Below are positions 1 through 7,196 of a stretch of DNA of 64,000 nt, one piece after another. This DNA is from Rhodopseudomonas infernalis. Its GTDB lineage: Bacteria > Pseudomonadota > Alphaproteobacteria > Rhizobiales > Xanthobacteraceae. Location of the stretch: positions 98,995 to 162,994 of the forward strand of contig NZ_JAJNAL010000007.1 in NCBI RefSeq assembly GCF_022271405.1. Direction: 5' to 3'. The position numbers and the translations under genes are program-made. Numbering within the stretch: the first letter of the stretch is position 1; the number at the start of each line of letters is the position of its first letter. Below the pieces are notes generated by a model. It made no database searches. It worked only from the letters and a program-made list of their open reading frames with translations, and was not told the origin of the DNA.

Positions 1-67
1 TCCCGATCACTCGCTAGCAGATTTTCAAGTCAGGACGGAATGCCCCGAAGAGGATGCTCCAAACGTC

Positions 68-901
68 CTAGAAGCACAGATTGGTCACAAGCTTCCCCTG
101 CTTGTCCTTAATCGCGTACGGGCAGTCCGCCCGCTTCAGCGCCGCCGCGGCATCGGCGTTGCCGAGGGCCGCAGCCTTCTCGTAGAATCCCTTGGCAGCG
201 CCTGCATCCTTCGGGCCGCCGCGGCCAGTCTGAGCGAATGCACCCATCCGCTCCAGCGCGCCGGCATGGCCCTGCGCCGCTGCTTTGTCAAACAGCGCCC
301 GAGCGCCGACGTCGTCCTTGGCGCCGCCAATGCCTTCCGCCAGCATCAGGCCGAGCTGATATTGCGCCTCCGCATTGGTCTCCGCACCCTTGGCGAGCAG
401 CGCGCGGGTCTTGACCGGATCCGACGAACCGCCGCCGCCGAGCGCGGCGAGATTGCTGATGCCACGCGGATTGCCGGCTTCCGCCGCCTTGGCGAACAGC
501 TGTCGCGCCTGCGCCTCATCCTTGGTCACGCCAGCGCCGGTCGCATAGGCGACGCCGAGTTCGACCATCGCCGAGGTGCTGCCCTTCGCCGCCGCCTTAC
601 GGAACGCTGCGAGCGCCTCCGCCGGCTGTTGGTTCGCCGCATAGGCGCGGCCGAGCGCATACATCGCGCGACGGGACCCGGCCGATGCTGTCCGGCAATA
701 TTTGATCGCGGTTTCGACGTCGCCGGCCGCGATCTCCGCCGCGCCCTTGATGCCTGCGGGCTTGTCGGGATCCGCTGGATCAGCTGCGATCCGGTCGCAC
801 AGCACCAGATCAGCGGATTGCGACAGAGCGACTGACGCTGACACCGTCAACAGCAGGGTCGACATCGCCAAAGATCGCGTGATCGAATTCCAGATCTTCA
901 T
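68..901 (-). CDS. Secreted Sel1-repeat (TPR-like) protein
   Basis: The 277-residue product has an N-terminal signal peptide (hydrophobic stretch about 11-27, probable cleavage after the VALS segment near residue 27). Four or more Sel1-type helical repeats follow, roughly at residues 79-110, 111-146, 178-213 and 214-250, with the usual A-x-x-x-L-G-x-x-Y/L and Y/F-x-K-A-A spacing. Sel1 proteins are protein-protein scaffolds, and this one should act in the periplasm. Cysteines at 35, 69, 260 and 276 could form disulfides. It is transcribed away from the DUF1328 gene and is not obviously in an operon. The partner is unknown. Confidence 0.85.
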   Translation of the reverse strand: MKIWNSITRSLAMSTLLLTVSASVALSQSADLVLCDRIAADPADPDKPAGIKGAAEIAAGDVETAIKYCRTASAGSRRAMYALGRAYAANQQPAEALAAFRKAAAKGSTSAMVELGVAYATGAGVTKDEAQARQLFAKAAEAGNPRGISNLAALGGGGSSDPVKTRALLAKGAETNAEAQYQLGLMLAEGIGGAKDDVGARALFDKAAAQGHAGALERMGAFAQTGRGGPKDAGAAKGFYEKAAALGNADAAAALKRADCPYAIKDKQGKLVTNLCF

Positions 902-1081
902 TGTCGTCTCATCGTCCCTCGGCGCGCCGGGTGCCGCGGCGGCAATCTAGCCGATCACCCTCGCGCTTCAAACCGTGCGACGGCGCTAAGCATGCCACTC
1001 ATCGGGCGATCTCCACCGTGAATTGCGGAACCTTGGACCGCTCTCCTCGTTCAAGCAGCATAATTCACGAGGAACACATCG

Positions 1082-1255
1082 ATGACGATCTTGAAATGGG
1101 CCCTGATTTTTCTGGTGATTTCCGTGATCGCCGGCATCTTCGGCTTCACAGGCATTTCGGCCGCGTCCGCCGACTTGGCTCGGATCCTGTTCTACATCTT
1201 CGTCGTGATCTTCATCGTGCTGCTCATTCTCGGCTTCACGATCTTCAAAGCCTAG
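1082..1255 (+). CDS. DUF1328 (UPF0391, YtjA-like) small membrane protein
   Basis: This 57-residue ORF starts [14 protein letters not shown] and ends LGFTIFKA. It has two transmembrane helices (about 4-21 and 32-54) joined by the short A-A-S-A-D-L-A segment typical of DUF1328. Length and layout match the family, which is widespread in proteobacteria and has no firm function, though it is often stress-induced. A purine-rich AGGAACAC stretch lies just upstream. A weak hairpin follows at 1289-1313. Other frames through this stretch do not give a recognisable protein. Confidence 0.88.
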   Translation: MTILKWALIFLVISVIAGIFGFTGISAASADLARILFYIFVVIFIVLLILGFTIFKA

Positions 1256-1288
1256 AGCTACCCTTCGGATCCCAGCGTGCTGCCCCTC

Positions 1289-1313
1289 CCCCGCCGTGCG
1301 ACGCATGGCGGGG
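1289..1313 (+). terminator. Possible terminator after the DUF1328 gene
   Basis: A 7-bp GC stem (1289-1295 with 1307-1313) with an 11-nt loop lies 34 bp past the DUF1328 stop. It is followed by only a short T-rich run (TTCT), so it is a weak candidate. Confidence 0.35.
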
Positions 1314-1492
1314 TTCTCACTATGAGACTACCACCTTAGGCTGCCGCGCAGTTTCAGTGAAACCGTCCTGGCTTGATCTGCCGCAATCACGACTGATCAA
1401 TTTCGACCAAGGTGGCACACAGACGCACTGATTCGATATTGCAATGCAGCATCTGCTCAACTACGTATCGCATCAATACATTGGGGCGAGTC

Positions 1493-1792
1493 ATGAGCGG
1501 CGAAGACTGGAATACGAAGTATGGTGTGCGGCGCGTGAGGCGCGATCCTCCGACCCTGGAGGAAGCGATCTTCGCTGCCATGGGCATCACCGACGACGTC
1601 GAGTCACAGGCCGAGATCGCAGCCTCGCTGATGGGCCTGCCGATCGAGCAGGTTCAGAGCGAAGTGCGCAAGGCCGGCCGCGCCGCCGCCCGTACCACCC
1701 GGGTGATCACCGGAGAGCAAGGCAGCCAGCGTTCGGTCGTGGTCGAACGCCGCGTCTCCCGTCGCATCATCGGCAACGACAAGCGGATCTGA
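1493..1792 (+). CDS. Conserved hypothetical protein, 99 aa, helical and basic
   Basis: I do not recognise a named family. The ATG at 1493 is preceded by GGGGCGAG, so I prefer it to an upstream in-frame ATG at 1412. The product begins MSGEDWNTKYGVRRVRRDPP. Its first half contains a TLEEAIFAAMGITDD helix, and the C-terminal half is strongly basic (about 65-99, rich in R and V). The coding frame has normal GC-rich codon use. A strong hairpin terminator follows, consistent with a monocistronic real gene. A nucleic-acid-associated role is possible only as inference from the charge. Confidence 0.7.
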   Translation: MSGEDWNTKYGVRRVRRDPPTLEEAIFAAMGITDDVESQAEIAASLMGLPIEQVQSEVRKAGRAAARTTRVITGEQGSQRSVVVERRVSRRIIGNDKRI

Positions 1793-1845
1793 GCGCGGCA
1801 CGCACGCGCGCGGTCGTTGATTGTCCAGACGAACGATCAGACGTG

Positions 1846-1884
1846 AAAAAACGCCGCATGCTGAGCACGCGGCGTTTTCGTTTG
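1846..1884 (+). terminator. Rho-independent terminator, probably bidirectional
   Basis: A perfect 10-bp stem (1848-1857 with 1869-1878, AAAACGCCGC paired with GCGGCGTTTT) has an A-rich left flank and a T-rich right flank (TTTTCGTTT). It sits between the hypothetical gene ending at 1792 and the convergent GNAT gene ending at 1914, so it can serve both. Confidence 0.85.
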
Positions 1885-1913
1885 TGCAATCGGAGTAGCG
1901 ACGGAGTAGCGGT

Positions 1914-2534
1914 TTAGGCCGCGCGGCCGAGACCCGACATTCTCAGAAACAGATTCCAGCACGCCTGATTGAAGTCGATCAGCGCGCTGGCGGCGCCGGC
2001 AGGGATTTCGATCGTCGGGCCGTTTTCTTGCGTCGCTTCCTGGTTCAGGTCGATCGTGCCGGTCGACTCGCCCTGACGGAAGGTCAGGTGCGCGCCGAAC
2101 TTGTTGGCGAGCGCGCGCATCGCCTGGTTCTGCGCGCCGGTGGTGATGCGCAGATTTTCGTAGCCAAGCGACCGCGCCACTTCCATCAGCTGCTTGAACA
2201 GGATGCTGCCGATGCCCTTGCGACGAAGATGGGCTTCGACGCTGAACGCGATCTCAGGCAGACGGTCGGTCGACAGGTCCGGCTGATGTAGTTCCGCGGC
2301 GGCATGCACCGCCCCGTCTTCGCCGAAGAACGCGATGATGATCGTGCCGTCGCCGCCGCATTTCATGGCATAGCGGTCGATGAAGCCCTCATCCGCATAG
2401 CCGTTGAAACGATCGCGTCGACTCTCCGCATCCAGCCGCAGAAGATGGTCCCTCAGCAGCGGCAGCTCTTGGTTGATCAGCGATCTGATCGTGCCTTTCG
2501 ACCCGGTGAGATCGGCGATGAGAGCGTCGTACAT
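1914..2534 (-). CDS. GNAT-family N-acetyltransferase
   Basis: The 206-residue product has the acetyl-CoA pyrophosphate-binding motif R-R-K-G-I-G at residues 104-109, after the E-I-A-F-S-V beta strand and before the helix I-L-F-K-Q-L-M. This is the standard GNAT motif A. The N-terminal helix L-x-x-L-x-x-E-S-R-R-x-R-F (about 31-43) is common in GNAT proteins fused to or paired with regulatory modules. The substrate cannot be told. The start is fixed by an AGGAG site 8 nt upstream, which lies inside a hairpin at 2543-2569. An inverted repeat at 2597-2613 lies in the promoter region. Confidence 0.88.
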   Translation of the reverse strand: MYDALIADLTGSKGTIRSLINQELPLLRDHLLRLDAESRRDRFNGYADEGFIDRYAMKCGGDGTIIIAFFGEDGAVHAAAELHQPDLSTDRLPEIAFSVEAHLRRKGIGSILFKQLMEVARSLGYENLRITTGAQNQAMRALANKFGAHLTFRQGESTGTIDLNQEATQENGPTIEIPAGAASALIDFNQACWNLFLRMSGLGRAA

Positions 2535-2542
2535 AGATTCAT

Positions 2543-2569
2543 CTCCTTTGGGGGACGACCCTCAAGGAG
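2543..2569 (-). promoter_or_regulatory. Hairpin covering the GNAT ribosome-binding site
   Basis: On the minus strand the leader folds CTCCTTGAGGG against CCCCCAAAGGAG: 6 bp, a 2+2 internal mismatch, then 3 GC pairs with a short loop. The 3' arm contains the AGGAG that serves the ATG at 2534. If it forms, it would block ribosome entry. This is seen by eye only; no folding energy was calculated. Confidence 0.5.
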
Positions 2570-2596
2570 GCGTTCGATTCCCTAGACCAAAGATGT

Positions 2597-2613
2597 ATTG
2601 TGCAATGCACAAT
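2597..2613. promoter_or_regulatory. 17-bp inverted repeat, candidate operator
   Basis: ATTGTGC and GCACAAT flank a 3-nt AAT spacer, a perfect 7-bp dyad about 63 bp upstream of the GNAT start in a locally AT-rich stretch. It is a likely dimeric repressor or activator site. I cannot assign the protein. Confidence 0.45.
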
Positions 2614-2795
2614 GATATTCAAGATCAAATGGCGTCGCACCAGCGATCGACCGGCCTTCGGCCACCGAACATTGCTAAATGTTCTTAAATTCAAGCTGCT
2701 TAACAAACCTTGAGCGAACGCAAACCCTGGCCCCGAAGGTGTTGTTGCACCGCACCCTAGGGATGCTACGGAGGCTGCGCGGGGGCTTCGCGGTA

Positions 2796-3197
2796 TCAAA
2801 GAACCATCTGCGTCTGGGTGACGAGACCGACCAGCCGCCCCTCCTCGGTTTCGATTCGGGTCTGCCAGACCTGGGTCCGTTTTCCCCGGTGCACCGGGGT
2901 GGCGATGGCCCGGACCGTGGTGCCGGCTTTTGCGGCGGCAACGAAGTTGGTCTTGCTCTCCAGCGTGGTGGTTCCCTTGGCGTCGGCCGGCAGGTTGATG
3001 AACGTGGCGGTCGCGCCGACGGTGTCGGCCAGCGCCATCACGGCGCCGCCATGGATCGCATCGCCGAGCGTGCACAGATCCGGACGCACCAGCATGGTGG
3101 CAACCACACGATCCGCCCCCGCCTCGATGAACTCGACACCCATCAGAGCCGCAAACGGCAGCGGCCGTGATTTGATCATCTCGAGCGGCGTCATCAT
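2796..3197 (-). CDS. PaaI-type hotdog-fold acyl-CoA thioesterase
   Basis: The 133-residue product matches the PaaI/YbgC-like hotdog family in length. It carries the H-G-G motif at 49-51 followed by the long hotdog helix A-V-M-A-L-A-D (catalytic-type Asp at about 58), then strands with T-N-F-V-A-A and V-H-R-G-K near 101-106. Such enzymes hydrolyse aromatic or medium-chain acyl-CoA in the cytoplasm. The start is uncertain: ATG-ATG at 3197/3194 lies immediately next to a GGAGGG, so the second ATG or a later one could be used. It is transcribed in the same direction as the upstream deacylase, 100 bp away. Confidence 0.85.
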   Translation of the reverse strand: MMTPLEMIKSRPLPFAALMGVEFIEAGADRVVATMLVRPDLCTLGDAIHGGAVMALADTVGATATFINLPADAKGTTTLESKTNFVAAAKAGTTVRAIATPVHRGKRTQVWQTRIETEEGRLVGLVTQTQMVL

Positions 3198-3297
3198 CCC
3201 TCCGTCGGCCCGCGTCTGGCGCGCGAGCTCTGTTTCGTTGTGGTCGGCAGCCGCACGAGCCTAGTTGCCGGCGGCGGATCGGCAATGACCTCGCAGG

Positions 3298-4581
3298 TTA
3301 TTGCGCCGGCTCGACTCCGCACCATTCGGCGATGAACAGCGCGGTGGCCTTGGTCGACTGCCGCAGCGAGTCGAGGTCAATGTACTCGTTGAAGCCGTGC
3401 ATCGCCTCGCCGCTGGCGCCGAAGCACAGGCTCGGGATGTTGTAGTTCAGCCCGTAAAAGCGGGTGTCGGTGAGCGCCGTGAACACCAGGTCCGGCGTCG
3501 CCCCGCCATAGACGGCGTCATAGGCCTTGCCGAACGCGGCTTCCGGCTCGGCCGAGTTGGTCAGCTCGTAGCCCTCGGACAGAAAGCCCGACCACTCCAC
3601 CTGCGGCGGATTGTTGGAGAGGAAGCGGTGGTCGCGCGACGCCGCCGCGACGCAGGCGAGGATCTCGGCCTGATGGTCGGCGATCGACCAGCCCGGCAGC
3701 ACAGCGATCCGGCAATCGACATCGCACCAGGCCGGCACGCTGGACGCCCAGTCGCCGCCTCTGATGATGCCGGGGTTGAAGTTGATCGGATGCGTCAGCG
3801 TCTTGAAATGCGTGTCGCTCGCCGCGCGGCGATTCCACTCCGCCTCGAGCGTGCCGAGCGCTTCGATCAGGTGATACGCGGCGGTGATGGCGTTGGAGCC
3901 GGAGCCGGCGGTCGCGACGTGCACCGGATGGCCGCGGACCTTGAGGCGAAACCAGATCACGCCGACCTGAGAGCGGACCATCTTGGCGCCGGTCGGCTCC
4001 GGGATGAAGCAGGCATCGGCACGATAGCCGCGCTGCAATGTCGACAGAGCGCCGACGCCAGTGCTTTCCTCCTCGATCACCGACTGGAAATGGATGCGCC
4101 CGGTCGGCCGAAGGCCGGCGGCCTTGATGGCGTCGAGCGCATAGAGCGCGCCGATCGTGCCTGATTTCATGTCGCAGGCGCCGCGGCCATAGAGCCGGCC
4201 GTTCTTCACCACCGGGTCGAACGGCGGCGTGTCCCACATGTCGAGCGGCCCGGCCGGCACCACGTCGCAATGGCCCTGCAGGATCAGCGAACGGCCACTC
4301 GCATTGCTCGGCCGATAGGTGCCGACCACGGTGCGCGCCTTGGAGAAGTCGTGCTCGATCGGACCGAAGCCGCGCAGATCCTTGAGGTCGTCGACATCGA
4401 TATGCCAGTCGTCGACTTCGTAGCCGCGCTGCCGCAGCAGGTCGCCGATCATGTCCTGGCAGGGCCCCTCGGCGCCGCGCGTGCTCGGGATCGCGACGAA
4501 GTCTCGGGTGGTGGCGAGCTGGGCATCGAAGCCGGCATCGACGGCGTCAAGGATTCGGCGTTGAACATCGTTGACGCTCAT
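3298..4581 (-). CDS. M20-family ArgE/DapE-type deacylase
   Basis: The 427-residue product has the full di-zinc M20 set: H104-x-D106 in G-H-C-D-V-V-P, D137 in G-R-G-A-C-D-M-K-S-G, E171/E172 in V-I-E-E-E-S-T-G, E195 in P-E-P-T-G, and a late His in E-A-M-H-G-F-N. The central dimerisation domain lies between about 200 and 320. Family members remove acetyl or succinyl groups from amino acids (acetylornithine deacetylase, succinyl-diaminopimelate desuccinylase) or cleave small peptides. The exact substrate cannot be set, and the ArgE/DapE label is generic. The divergent neighbour begins at 4707. Confidence 0.88.
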   Translation of the reverse strand: MSVNDVQRRILDAVDAGFDAQLATTRDFVAIPSTRGAEGPCQDMIGDLLRQRGYEVDDWHIDVDDLKDLRGFGPIEHDFSKARTVVGTYRPSNASGRSLILQGHCDVVPAGPLDMWDTPPFDPVVKNGRLYGRGACDMKSGTIGALYALDAIKAAGLRPTGRIHFQSVIEEESTGVGALSTLQRGYRADACFIPEPTGAKMVRSQVGVIWFRLKVRGHPVHVATAGSGSNAITAAYHLIEALGTLEAEWNRRAASDTHFKTLTHPINFNPGIIRGGDWASSVPAWCDVDCRIAVLPGWSIADHQAEILACVAAASRDHRFLSNNPPQVEWSGFLSEGYELTNSAEPEAAFGKAYDAVYGGATPDLVFTALTDTRFYGLNYNIPSLCFGASGEAMHGFNEYIDLDSLRQSTKATALFIAEWCGVEPAQ

Positions 4582-4706
4582 GCGATTGCGGCTCCGCTGT
4601 TGCCCTGTCCGGAGGTGTGATCAAACCACAGATCGCCAGAATTGCCAGACAGTTTGTCCGCGCCGCGAATCGAGCCACGTTGCACGCCGCGCGTGAAGGA
4701 GATCAC

Positions 4707-4967
4707 ATGACTGACGTTCGTGTTGTTGGCTGGCCGTGCGCCTTGCTGGTGATCGGTGGATTGGCCCTCGCCTCGCTGACGACGGCCGCGGTGGCGCAGC
4801 AGCAGACGGTGTCGCGTGAACAGGACATCGGCGAATTGCGGCTCGGTCAGAAGATTCTGGTGGATGACGGCTCCTGCCCGGCCGGCCAGATCCTCGAAGT
4901 CACCGGCGCCAATCTCACGGCGAACGGCGTCACCCGCGTTCGGAAATGCGTCCCGCGGCGGCGCTGA
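4707..4967 (+). CDS. Small exported hypothetical protein (resembles DUF6719)
   Basis: The ATG at 4707 has a clear GAAGGAG at 4695-4701. The 86-residue product opens with a signal peptide (V-V-G-W-P-C-A-L-L-V-I-G-G-L-A-L-A, cleavage near A-V-A-Q). A small domain follows with L-R-L-G-Q-K-I-L-V-D-D-G-S-C-P-A-G-Q-I and a C-terminal V-R-K-C-V-P. The two cysteines probably pair in the periplasm. The domain reminds me of the alphaproteobacterial DUF6719 group. Function is unknown. Confidence 0.75.
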   Translation: MTDVRVVGWPCALLVIGGLALASLTTAAVAQQQTVSREQDIGELRLGQKILVDDGSCPAGQILEVTGANLTANGVTRVRKCVPRRR

Positions 4968-5003
4968 GCCGCTCCCCTCCGGAGACTGCCGACGCCGACC
5001 GCT

Positions 5004-5420
5004 TCAGCGCTGCAGATCGGTGCGGTGGCCGACCGCTTGCTCGGCCGGATCGAACATGCATTGCAGCGCCGGCTTGGCGATCTGACTGAAAGTGGCGCTG
5101 ATCTGTGCCTGCTTGGCCGGCGGGATCCACTCGGCATCGATGGTCGGGACGCCGCGTTCGCGCATGCCGCGCAGCAGCGCCTCGCGCAGATCGCTGTCCT
5201 GCACCGCCGCGGCCGCGTGATCATGCAGGCAGCCGCAGACCGCGACCGGATGCGCCCAGCGACCGGCCATGTGCGCCGTGCACTGGCGGATGAATTCCAT
5301 CCGGGCGTCGGGGAGATTCCAGAAGGAGCGCGCCTGGGCCTGGGCGCCGCCTCCTGCGGCGAGCAGCACGCCGACGGCGAGCAACAGAAAGCGGCACGAT
5401 GTCGGCAACCGACCGATCAT
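5004..5420 (-). CDS. Secreted hypothetical protein with CGC motif
   Basis: I choose the ATG at 5420, which gives 138 residues beginning MIGRLPTSCRFLLLAVGVLL, a convincing signal peptide with cleavage near A-Q-A (about 28). The mature part has cysteines at 47, 62, 64 and 121; the C-G-C (62-64) sits next to H-D-H and suggests a metal site or disulfide pair. No family recognised. It begins 22 bp after the stop of a 57-residue secreted peptide gene on the same strand, so the two are probably co-transcribed. Confidence 0.65.
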   Translation of the reverse strand: MIGRLPTSCRFLLLAVGVLLAAGGGAQAQARSFWNLPDARMEFIRQCTAHMAGRWAHPVAVCGCLHDHAAAAVQDSDLREALLRGMRERGVPTIDAEWIPPAKQAQISATFSQIAKPALQCMFDPAEQAVGHRTDLQR

Positions 5421-5442
5421 GGGATAGCTCACCGCGGCGTGC

Positions 5443-5616
5443 TCACTGTGCCGCGCAGGTGAGCTGCTCGGCGTCCGGCGCGTTCGGTGCACTGGGAAGC
5501 GTGGCATCCAGATAAGTGAACGTTCCGATGCCCGGCAGGCTGCCTTCCGACGATCCGGCCATCGACGCACCGCTCACCAGGAAGGCGCAGGCGAGGATCA
5601 GGCTCAAGGTTCGCAT
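5443..5616 (-). CDS. 57-aa secreted peptide, unrecognised
   Basis: A short ORF starts at the ATG complementary to 5614-5616 with GGAG about 8 nt upstream. It encodes MRTLSLILACAFLVSGASMA, a clean signal peptide, followed by a 37-residue mature part rich in G, S, P and A with one C-terminal Cys (L-T-C-A-A-Q). It lies directly upstream of the secreted CGC protein on the same strand. The signal peptide, ribosome site and operon position support it as real. Function unknown. Confidence 0.6.
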   Translation of the reverse strand: MRTLSLILACAFLVSGASMAGSSEGSLPGIGTFTYLDATLPSAPNAPDAEQLTCAAQ

Positions 5617-6174
5617 ATCGCGTCTCCGACTCAGTCTTGGCAGCTCGGCTGCCTTGTTGGTTGGACTGATAGACCCCGCGTGTTTCGCTGCCGCTGCACC
5701 CGCACGTAAAATGGTTTCGTCGGAACCGAATTGTTTCGTCGCGTGACCTCGTGACGAAACACAGCTGACACCGGGCCCTTCAGGCCGATGGGCCGAGCCA
5801 CCCCGGCCGCTGCCTGTCCGAAGAACGAGGGCATTGACATCAACCTGTCATCGCCTGGTGTTAGTCGAGCGAGGCGCGAGAGCATCCGTCTGCCAGAGGT
5901 GCGCGTTGCGTCAGGGCATCGGCCGGTTCCGCAAGATTGTATTAAACTTGTTCGCATCGAGCGCTTGGTTCGGAGGGACATCCGCCGCTACACAGCAGCG
6001 ACGGCATACGGACACGCTCTGGCGAATGGTGTCCGATCGCGCGCAGTTGCGGTGAAGCTCACCCGGCGGGCGATTCAAGGCCGTCAGGCCCCAATATCTT
6101 GGCTCTCGGCGTCGCGCCCGATGCAACGATTTTAGGCGTCGCGCGTTTTTATTTACATCGTGGAGGAACAACAA
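5617..6174. other. 558-bp intergenic region without a convincing gene
   Basis: No frame here has family-like sequence or a good start signal. The stretch is less GC-rich than its surroundings. It contains an inverted repeat at 5733-5760 (GTTTCGTC with GACGAAAC, 12-nt spacer) and a partial direct copy of its left arm (GGTTTCGTC) near 5714. It should hold the promoters of the 5443-5616 gene (leftward) and the 6175 gene (rightward). Confidence 0.5.
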
Positions 6175-6396
6175 ATGAGCAGCGAGGCACGCGTGCCGGT
6201 ATCACCGGCGGATCGCAATAAGGTCGCCCCTGTCATTGGAGCCCAGCCAGTGAGGAAGAGCGGCTTGCCCGGCGAGATGGCTCTGCAGAATCTGTTCGGT
6301 CATCCGGCCACGCAGTCGATTCAGCAGGGTCTGGTCCGCCTCGTCGGCCACCGGGCGCCAGTGCGCCCCGGCCCCACTGGCCGCACCGCGACCTGA
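6175..6396 (+). CDS. 73-aa hypothetical protein
   Basis: The ATG at 6175 is preceded by a strong GGAGG (6162-6166, 8-nt spacing), which is the main support. The product starts MSSEARVPVSPADRNKV and is rich in P, R and V with no membrane helix or known domain. A textbook hairpin terminator begins 20 bp after the stop. It may be a small regulatory or structural protein, but that is a guess. Confidence 0.5.
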   Translation: MSSEARVPVSPADRNKVAPVIGAQPVRKSGLPGEMALQNLFGHPATQSIQQGLVRLVGHRAPVRPGPTGRTAT

Positions 6397-6416
6397 TCTT
6401 CCAACCGACCACAACG

Positions 6417-6448
6417 AAATGGAGCGACCGACGCCGGTCGCTCCATTT
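6417..6448 (+). terminator. Strong hairpin terminator
   Basis: A perfect 13-bp inverted repeat (6417-6429 with 6436-6448) with a 6-nt loop begins 20 bp after the 73-aa gene. The 3' arm ends in ATTT. It may also end transcription of the convergent creA. Confidence 0.75.
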
Positions 6449-6490
6449 GATTCATAGCGTCTGATTCATAGCGTCTGATTTAGAGCGTCA
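6449..6490. repeat. Three tandem copies of a 14-bp unit
   Basis: GATTCATAGCGTCT occurs twice head-to-tail (6449-6462, 6463-6476), then a diverged third copy GATTTAGAGCGTCA (6477-6490). It directly follows the terminator stem and stops 12 bp before the creA stop codon. Confidence 0.85.
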
Positions 6491-6502
6491 AGTTCCGAGC
6501 TG

Positions 6503-7051
6503 TTACTTGAAGAAGTCGCCGCATTTCTGCACGACCTGATCGGCGGCGCCCCACGGCATGATCGGTACCGACGACGTCGAGTTCTTCGGCGAGCCTTCGA
6601 TCAGCCGGTCGGAGTACACCATGTAGACCAGCACGTTGCGCTTGGCGTCGCAGCCGCGGACGATCTGCATCTTCTTGAAGAACATCGAGCGCCGCTTGCT
6701 GAACATGTCGTCGGCCTGCTCCAACTTCTCCTTGAAGCGGACCGGGCCGATCTGCCGGCACGCCAGGGAGATGTCCGAAACCTCATCGGCGAGGCCGAGC
6801 CATCCCTTGAAGCCCCCCTTCTCCGGCACGGTAAAGTGGCAGGCAACGCCTTCGATCTCAGGATCGTCGATTCCATAAGTGGCAAGCCTGTCGTTGGGGC
6901 TGAGCAGCTTGAAGACGGTCGACCGGCGGAAGATCAGGTCCGGGTCATCGGCGGCCTGAGCCGAGGCGCAGGCGATGCCCGTCAGAACCAGACCGGCGAG
7001 AGCGACAGACTTCAGGCGATTGAAAAGCGCGGGGGTGTGACGACGTGTCAT
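6503..7051 (-). CDS. creA: CreA family periplasmic protein
   Basis: I start at the ATG at 7051 (GGAG just upstream in CGGAGATTCGG), giving 182 residues. A signal peptide with cleavage near A-Q-A (about 33) precedes the conserved CreA domain. That domain has D-P-E-I-E-G-V-A-C-H, G-L-A-D-E-V-S-D-I-S-L-A-C-R-Q, F-K-K-M-Q-I-V-R and the ending V-V-Q-K-C-G-D. The four conserved cysteines fit an exported protein with disulfides. CreA is widely conserved but its biochemical role is unknown. Confidence 0.92.
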   Translation of the reverse strand: MTRRHTPALFNRLKSVALAGLVLTGIACASAQAADDPDLIFRRSTVFKLLSPNDRLATYGIDDPEIEGVACHFTVPEKGGFKGWLGLADEVSDISLACRQIGPVRFKEKLEQADDMFSKRRSMFFKKMQIVRGCDAKRNVLVYMVYSDRLIEGSPKNSTSSVPIMPWGAADQVVQKCGDFFK

Positions 7052-7196
7052 CCGAATCTCCGTAGGATCTGTCAGCCATGTGGGGATCAACAAACGTTGT
7101 GAAAGATGCCGGCCCACTTCGACTCTCGTTTAACTCGCTGTGAAGCTTTTTTGTTAGGCTTTCCGCAAATGCGCGACGAATACCGCGCCGGCGCTG

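Noticed and set aside
901..1431. A 176-codon frame overlapping the DUF1328 gene
   Set aside because: The DUF1328 frame is recognised; this one is out of frame and has no domain.
5788..6135. 115-codon plus-strand frame in the 5.6-6.2 kb gap
   Set aside because: No ribosome site, no recognisable motif and Arg-rich random composition.
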